Shown: piece after piece, positions 56,397 through 64,000 of the stretch
Layout: each line of letters starts with the position of its first letter
Numbering within the stretch: position 1 is the first letter of the stretch
Assembly: GCA_900074885.1 (NCBI GenBank)
Contig: FJUW01000004.1
Location: forward strand, 1,520,225-1,584,224
DNA: 64,000 nt
Direction: 5' to 3'
Origin: Rhynchosporium graminicola
Taxonomy: Eukaryota; Ascomycota; Leotiomycetes; Helotiales; Ploettnerulaceae
Made by a program: the position numbers and the translations under genes
Notes under the pieces: generated by a model
Told to the model about the DNA's origin: nothing
What the model saw: only the letters and a program-made list of their open reading frames with translations
The model's database searches: none

Positions 56397-59260
56397 CTAC
56401 TCGTACTCATCGGCTCCGTAATCTTCCTCTTCGTCCTCATCTCCATAGACAGTATTATCACCATCATAATCTCCCAATCCACCAGGCTCAATACCACCTA
56501 AATCATCATAATCCTCCATGTCCTCGTCGTCCTCTTGATCTTCGCCTTGAGCAGCAGGAGTCTGAGATTTCTTCAGCGAGGATCTCCAATCCTCTTCCTC
56601 GTCTTCTTCGGTAGGTGCGGGTCCGGCAGCGACAGGCTTGATGTAATCATCGTCGTCCATGTCTTCATCTTCATCATCGTCCTCGACGACTTTGTTTGCT
56701 GCCTCAGCTTCAGCCGCAGCCGCAGCCTTCGCTGCCCTGGCTTTGGCTCTTGCTCTTGCCGCACGCGAGTTCCTTGGTTCGGCGGTCTTGATCATAGTGA
56801 TGCTTTCGCCCATGACTGAGCTTGAAATACTGTCACTTATAGATAGAGCGGCAGAGGTAATCGACTCATTATCGGAATCGTCAACCTCGCTTCCGGCACG
56901 AGATGTGATTCTACTGGTTCCAGCACTACCGAGGGCGTTCTTGTCTGAGCGTTTGTTTGGTCCATCGGAGAAGAGGGAGTGGATGGCATCGTAGTTGATC
57001 TTCTTGGAAAATGCGCGGAGCTTGAGAGCGTTAACGGCGGCTTCTCCCGGACTGCTTGCAGCGCTCGTTTGACCTTCACCAATCCTTGGCTTCTTCTTAC
57101 GATTACGTCTGGCTTTTGGTGGACCGTTCTCAGCCTCCTTTTTAGCCCAAAGCTTCAATTGTTGTTTACGTAGCCAGTCCTTGTTATGATTGACCCAGAC
57201 CTTTTCCTTCCTGGACGAGTCTGCAGCAGAGAGCAAGCAATTTGCTACTTCTGGATCATCTTCGAACTCGTCTTCACCAATGTCGACGTCCATACAAATA
57301 ACTCTGGAAGGATTCTTGAGCTCATCAGCTTTCATGCGTTCAGCTACTCTTTCTTCTGCCTGGGCATAGCTTTCTTCGTGGTGCGAAGTGCTCGGATCAA
57401 ACATCGTTTCGTCTGTGTGACTGTCGTCGGCGTAGTCCTCTGTATCCTCAAGGATTGCATCGTGGACGGTGATTGATCCAGACGTTCTTTCACTGGCTGG
57501 TATGCCTTGGGCGTAGTTTTTCGCAAGATTGATAGTGTTGGGATCGGAGATCATTTCGCTAATTTGCTTCTCCAATATGGCCTCCTCCTCTGACCATTCC
57601 GGAGGGACATTGATACCCTTTGGCACACGTTTGCGCTTCTTAGACGCGGGAGTTGAAGTAAGGGCAGAGATATCTACATCATCGTCGCCATCTTCCTCTT
57701 CAACGGATGTCATTGTGTCATTGTACTCCTCGTTCAGCCTCTCTAATGAAGTGCCGGATTGATCTTCGATGGCATCTGCCATGAGTGCGGGGTCAATCGG
57801 AATATCATGAGATTGAATGGGCCGTGGTGGGATCACAAAACCATCAGCATCCCGGCGGAGTTCAACGACGGGCGGAGCAGGTTGGTCCGGGGCTGTAGTA
57901 GTTCTTAGAGAAGGATCAATCTGGCTTTCGCTTACTCCTCCGGAGGTTGATGTTGCTTCTTCTGAACTGGCTGGTTTTTGACGCGTGTCCGGATTAGGAC
58001 TCTCGCTCTCACCGTGCTCGCTTGGCGAGCCTTCTCCTCCGTCTACTTCTCCTTCTCCTTCTCTTTCCTGGTCGATCCCATCATGTCCCTTGCGCTTGCG
58101 ACGCTTCTTGGTCTTTTGAAATTCCTCGGTTTTCTCATAGAAGGATGGTGGATCGTGGGCAGATTCTAAGAACTCGTTGTGTAGGAACTCCTCGACGGTC
58201 AAAGCACTGGAGGGAGTCTGCTTGAATTCCTCGAGACGCTTCTGAATGGTGTGTGTAGTTACTTTCACGATGTAAACGACTTCGGTAATCGTACGTCGGA
58301 AGTTGTTCATTCGCGCAGCGAGAATGAGGCAGGCACCACAAACACCAGAAGGGCGTCGACCCATGACCATCCAATCCATACTCATACGCTGGACCATACG
58401 AATAGCGTCTTCGGCAACCTTGGTCATGAGAGGGCCGAACTCAAGTCTTTGCGCAAATCGAAAGATGAGTTCTTCAGGTAGAACTGGCTGTATACCCTCC
58501 TTGGCGATCGTGACAGCTTCATGTAGCTTCTTGAAAGTGTGACCCAGCTTGAAAACGTTGGTCTAAATTTATTAGCATACTTCAACAAAGGGTGGCTAAA
58601 AACTTACTTGGACTAGATCAGCGAAATCAATGAGCATGACCTTACAAGGCTTATACTTTCGGCATGCACTGTAGAGGCATACGGCACAAACCATGTCTGT
58701 ACGACGACCTTGGATAAAATTGCTCATGGCCGCAAGTTTGAAGATCTGAACACCGGCGGCAATGGTTGGTTCACTGACTTGGAGCTGCGCACCCATGGAT
58801 TGCATTTGTCGACGACCTGAGTCGATTAGCAAGAGACCAACAAATTTCAGCAGTAGAAATACATACCATCACGAATAGTAGCTTCTCTGTCTTCTCCTCC
58901 TCCTCCGGCTCTCTTGAAGGCCGGACCAATGCTCCTGGCGCCACTCTGATCGGCACTAACATAGCTTCCCTGAACAACAGCTGCTCCACTAGAGTTCTCC
59001 CCAAAAGTGACTTCCGAGACGATCGTTGATTCTTCGACGATAAAACCGCAATTATGGCAAATACCGTCCACGACAGTTGGCATAGAACATTCTTTGTTGG
59101 GACATGCACGTTTAGCAGGAGTAGCAGCTGCTGCTCGAGCAGCAGCGGCAGCTCCAGCAGCAGCTTGACGGACGAGAGTTGGAGGGGGTGCTTTGACAGG
59201 AGCTCGGTTCTTGAGAGGATTCGCCTTCCGCACAGGCTTAGGCTTTGCCGGAGGAGCCAT
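56397..59260 (-). CDS. BRF1: TFIIIB subunit Brf1 (RNA polymerase III initiation)
   Basis: Exons are 59260-58867, 58816-58608 and 58562-56397, separated by 50- and 45-bp introns, giving 922 residues. An Ala/Pro/Lys-rich extension of about 50 residues precedes the zinc ribbon (Cys 53, 58, 68 and 71: CPNKEC and CHNC). Two cyclin repeats follow, with GRRQMQSMGAQLQVSEPTI, FIQGRRTDMVCAVCLYSACR, and in the second FAQRLEFGPLMTKVAEDAIR and RRPSGVCGACLILAARM. The C-terminal half is charged and ends in an acidic tail (DDDEDEDMDDDDY and EDEEEDYGADEYE). The Brf1-specific TBP-binding homology region is around EEAILEKQISEMISDP and later KEKVWVNHNKDWLRKQQLKLWAKKE. With TBP and Bdp1 it recruits Pol III to tRNA and 5S genes. 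It is divergent from PRMT1. Confidence 0.95.
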
Positions 59261-60389
59261 ACTGAGGGCGACGACGAGGCTGAGGTGGCTCCCTCACGAC
59301 AATTACGACCCCACACTGGTGAGAAACTCTCCAAACAGGTCGAGCGACAGAGCAGAATGGATCAAAGCAAAGATGAGCGAGATTTGAAAGTAATAGTAAT
59401 AGTAATAGTAATACTAACAGCGCTGCAGACGCGGCGCAGGCGGGCTGCACGTGAATGAGTGAGTGATTGGCGATGGACGCGATCGAGGTGGTTGTGATTG
59501 TATGGCGTTTCACGAAACAGAAGGTTTTCGTCGAAGTTGAGAGATTGCGGGGTCGATTAAAGGCGTCCGGTCAACATTTATTTGGTGCGCAATTTTTGGA
59601 AGCTTAGCTTAGCGAGAACGAACTAACTCCAGCTAGCACCAAGGCAGTGCGTGGTACACTAAAGATAGAAAGGAAAGGTCGGCGACAACTTGAAGTGAAT
59701 GATTTCCCAACCTGGTTAGGTACCCAGGTAAGTAGGTATTCATTTTCATGATATTCTTTCCTACCAGTGTAAATCGAATATGGACGTGGCATTCATAGCA
59801 TACCTACTTTCGTTTTCCTACGAGCATTCTGGCTAGTATCACTCACTGTAGTGGCTTCATTTCTGGCTGTGCTAGAGAGAGAAAGGGAGCTGGGAAAGGC
59901 CTTGAGCAGAAGTGAAAGAAAGCATGTCGGAATTATCCCCTCAAGTCATTTATTTTTCCTCGGTGCTTAAAGCTCTAGCTGTACATGCATTTTGGCGTTG
60001 TCATCCAGATCATCGTCGGTCACTTCAGTTCCATATGGGTAGTTTTTAGAGCTTTTGATATCAGTATTTTTCTTCCAAGTGCTCAAAAGAACCTGGAGGT
60101 TCGTTCTCGGCCTTACACAGACAGGCAGGTGCACATCTTCGACGGGAGCCGCTCGACTGCCTAACCATATAAGGGCTAGACAAGGCCCGCAAAAGGTTTG
60201 TCTTGGCATAGTTCGAAAAAATCCAGGGACTCTTCGGTTTTTGACCGCTTCTGCCCCACGCGATAAAAGTAGGTAAACATCCTTCTACCGTGGGTATATT
60301 CTCCATTCCACCTCACATCACTTGCACATCTTTCGTACAATTTCCCCTCTCTAGTCCCTACTTTCTACTTTAATACATAAGCCGTAACC
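59261..60389. other. Divergent intergenic region between BRF1 and PRMT1
   Basis: These 1.1 kb hold both promoters. No minus-strand ATG occurs between 59261 and 59573, the likely BRF1 leader. A TAGGTACCCAGGTAAG word lies at 59717-59732 and an (AGTAAT)n run at 59389-59411. No gene is recognised. Confidence 0.55.
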
Positions 60390-61665
<1,276 letters not shown>

Positions 61666-62837
61666 TGAATTTACGAAAATCGGGTGGAAGGTGGGAGGAA
61701 GGGTATCTTTCGCGGCTGAGAGCGCAGAAACCCCGGGCAACTTGATTTACATGATTCACTGAGCGGCGAAAGGCTTTTCTTTTGTTAGCTCCCGACAGGA
61801 TCTTACCTTTAAGTCGGCGGACGGGATACATACGGCGGGATATGATACGGCATCTCAACGACGGATGGCATTCATCTTTCTCTTCTCTCTTTACTTGGCG
61901 TTCAGATGGCATGGCACACAGCATAGCATAGCAAGCAGGCGTGGCTCGGGCGAAATCGGAAATGGATTTCGATCAACTCTTTGAACAAACCAGCACAAGA
62001 AGAGTGCCTCCTCGTTTTCGGAGATTGATCACTTTCTCCTTTTCCGAGGCAAACATCGCAATTTACTCACCCGCCCTCACACGGTATCTTCGACTCCTCC
62101 CTTCGCTTAATTCGTTTATAGACACTTACCTGGTTCCATCTGCTCGCTTGTCCGTCTCCACATCATGTAGGGTATTCTTTCATCATTTCTCCCATTCCTA
62201 TACCATGCTGCGCCCGCCATACGCACATCAAGGCTACATGTGCCTTTCTACCTAGCTTGACGAATTCCGAGCCAGCCAGCATGAATCCTCAATTTCATGA
62301 ACTCATAAGCCATTCTTTTCTTTGCAAAGGTAGTGAGCGAGCGAGCGAGTGAGTCCGGAGTCGTGAATGATTATATACAAGATGCTTATAGTGAGAAGAT
62401 AACGTATCGAGATTGAGTTTATGGGGATTGATACTCATGAATCATGTGAGTGCAAGATGTGAGCGATGTGAGCGGAAAATCCAGTTGTGATATTGATATT
62501 TAGTATCAAATCGATCAAAATGTCTGAAAACTTAAACAAGCCTGGACCGAAGACTTGATCGAGGTTCTTAAGTATCGGTCGAGAAGGTGGGCTCGCTTCG
62601 GAAAACGAATAATACTGTTTACTTGCCATACGCTCCTATACGCAGGCTTTCTGCCATTACACTCACAGTCCATTGAGCATCAAGGTTTCCTTCTCGAAAT
62701 CTTCTCTTTGAATCCTGAAGACCTTCGTAGCTAATCCTAAGCCATGCTCTTGTAATACATCTATGTTGTACCACTAAGCGGTGCACATGTTCTCATATCG
62801 TGTCATCTCATCCCAGTGCTCTCCAACCATGAAACGC
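61666..62837. other. Intergenic region between convergent PRMT1 and the NTF2-like gene
   Basis: These 1.2 kb should hold both 3' UTRs. Frames near 61962-62255 are Ser/Leu/Phe-rich without family features. No gene is recognised. Confidence 0.5.
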
Positions 62838-63866
62838 TTAGTTGGTTCCGTCGTTCTTTGGTACACCAACCATAGCGGGCACGACGACACTGTTAAGGTT
62901 TCGGAATGCCTGAGTAGTAGATACATCAGCAAATTAAATTGTTTCTTGACTTGACACATCACTCGAGATTCGAAGGCACAAGATACACAGCAACCCACTG
63001 AATGGGTTGCAATGACACCGGGAACCGAAACCGATTCAACCAGCGAAGCAAAACGCGCGATAAGAAAGAGCATCAAGTGAACATACCGTAGCGATTGGTC
63101 CTTCTGGCAGGTTCCCATTCCACCTGTCCTCCACCTGCGTGATCTTCTCACCCTTCTCATCTGTATGAATGCGAATCACACTCTCAATAACCTTCTCCGA
63201 ACCCAGTCCCTTGACCTTGTATCTTGTCTTCATATCCATAGTGATGGGGTTACCGGCACTGGTGACGCTGTGGTATTGCTGCTCGATCTCTGAGAAAGCG
63301 GCCTTCAATCCCCACCATTGAGCTTCGTATTGCTTGCGGCCTTGGGCCTTGGTGATGGGGTCGGCGAAGGTAGCGTCGTCATTCCAGAGGGACATCTTCT
63401 TGTGTGTTGGGAAGCCTTTGAATAGCTACATCAAAAATCATCAGCACTCACTTCCTTTTCACCATAACTCTCCCAATCCCTCCTCCCCTTCTCATTTCAC
63501 TCGGTTCCTGGGATAAGAGATACTCACGTCCAAAACACTGCCAACAATAACCTTCTGTCTCTCATTCAACTCAACACCACTTGCCGTCTTGATATTAGTA
63601 CTCTCAATACCATAACTGCTCGAGTCAACTCCGACGCCACTCGCTGCACTGGTGCTCATTCCGCTGGATGGGGTCTGAGCTGCGCCTGGGACCTGGGCTC
63701 CTCCTTGGCCGGAGAGAGGAGCTGTGGTGGATGGAACACCTGACATTTTGGGTGTGGATTTGCAGGTCGTGGTGGTGAAAGTACGGTTTTGGATGAAGGT
63801 TTTATTAATCTTCAGAGTCGGTCTGGCTTTGATGGTTTGCGCGAGGAGGCGAGTTGTAGGACGCAT
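62838..63866 (-). CDS. Mitochondrial NTF2-like (SnoaL-like fold) protein, function unknown
   Basis: Exons are 63866-63528, 63425-63087 and 62909-62838, separated by 102- and 177-bp introns, giving 249 residues. The ATG at 63866 gives an Arg/Thr/Lys-rich, acid-free start (MRPTTRLLAQTIKARPTL) ending in RTFTTTTCKS, a good mitochondrial presequence. A Ser/Gly/Ala-rich linker leads to a domain that begins ERQKVIVGSVLDLFKGFPTH. It continues KMSLWNDDATFADPITKAQGRKQYEAQWWGL, the shape of the NTF2/SnoaL cone: an Asp-rich strand after a helix, then Trp-containing helices and strands (YKVKGLGSEKVIESVIRIH and ITQVEDRWNG). No catalytic set is evident. An internal Met at residue 41 could give a cytosolic form. 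Confidence 0.8.
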
Positions 63867-64000
63867 CAAGTTTTCGTAGGGGACCGGTTGTCGGGAAAAT
63901 GGATTGTTAAGAATATATAGGGTAGCGAAAGACAAACAGAGCTTTAATACTTACCGTACTTACTCAATTGGGATTCTTGGGTATTCACGTCACAATATTT
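63867..64000. other. Upstream end of the window
   Basis: Promoter side of the NTF2-like gene. Nothing else is seen. Confidence 0.4.

Noticed and set aside
61941..62255. 104-codon plus-strand frame downstream of PRMT1
   Set aside because: It opens with GTG; its internal Met leaves a Ser/Leu/Phe-rich text typical of noncoding DNA.

Overview
The window is nuclear DNA of a filamentous ascomycete (Pezizomycotina). The genes have short GT-AG introns, mostly 45-120 bp, with CTAAC-type branch points. Several families are typical of filamentous fungi: a DUF3824 protein, a modin-like protein, Kex2-processed GPI proteins, a fungal tRNA ligase and SEACIT Npr3. Gene content and the long, microsatellite-rich intergenic DNA would fit a Leotiomycete. 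That rank is inference; no marker here proves it. No tRNA, rRNA, CRISPR or intact transposon was found.

Layout. 1-6.1 kb: start of an ankyrin protein (minus) divergent from tRNA ligase TRL1 (plus), then a long gap. 6.1-12.3 kb: a bHLH regulator (minus) with a very long upstream region full of short tandem repeats. 12.3-20.4 kb: the Golgi transport protein SFT2 and a LARP1-type La protein. 22.8-28.1 kb: two secreted GPI-type proteins flanking a modin-like membrane protein. 30.8-37.3 kb: a DUF3824 protein, an orphan membrane protein and COX19. 37.7-47.0 kb: NPR3, then splicing factors CLF1 and PRP31 sharing a 301-bp divergent promoter, then a PHD-finger protein. 47.8-52.9 kb: an SRPK-like kinase, a mitochondrial class III CoA-transferase, and a GNAT-like gene with a frameshift. 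53-56.4 kb: a 54-aa basic protein and a decayed AT-rich stretch. 56.4-64 kb: BRF1 (TFIIIB) divergent from the arginine methyltransferase PRMT1, then a mitochondrial NTF2-like protein.

Most genes are housekeeping and serve unrelated pathways, although RNA metabolism is well represented (TRL1, LARP1, CLF1, PRP31, BRF1, PRMT1). I see no secondary-metabolite cluster or defence system. The most unusual signal is in the 5' leaders. The 1,148 nt before the LARP1 start hold no ATG on the coding strand. The roughly 2 kb before the bHLH start hold none outside a predicted 5'UTR intron. This suggests exceptionally long scanned leaders. Against that background TRL1 has one weak-context, in-frame upstream ATG that would add a presequence-like N-terminus. 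Other points of interest are an alanine in PRMT1 motif I, a 24-bp double E-box palindrome, and a palindromic TACCTAGGTA-type word dispersed through the gaps.
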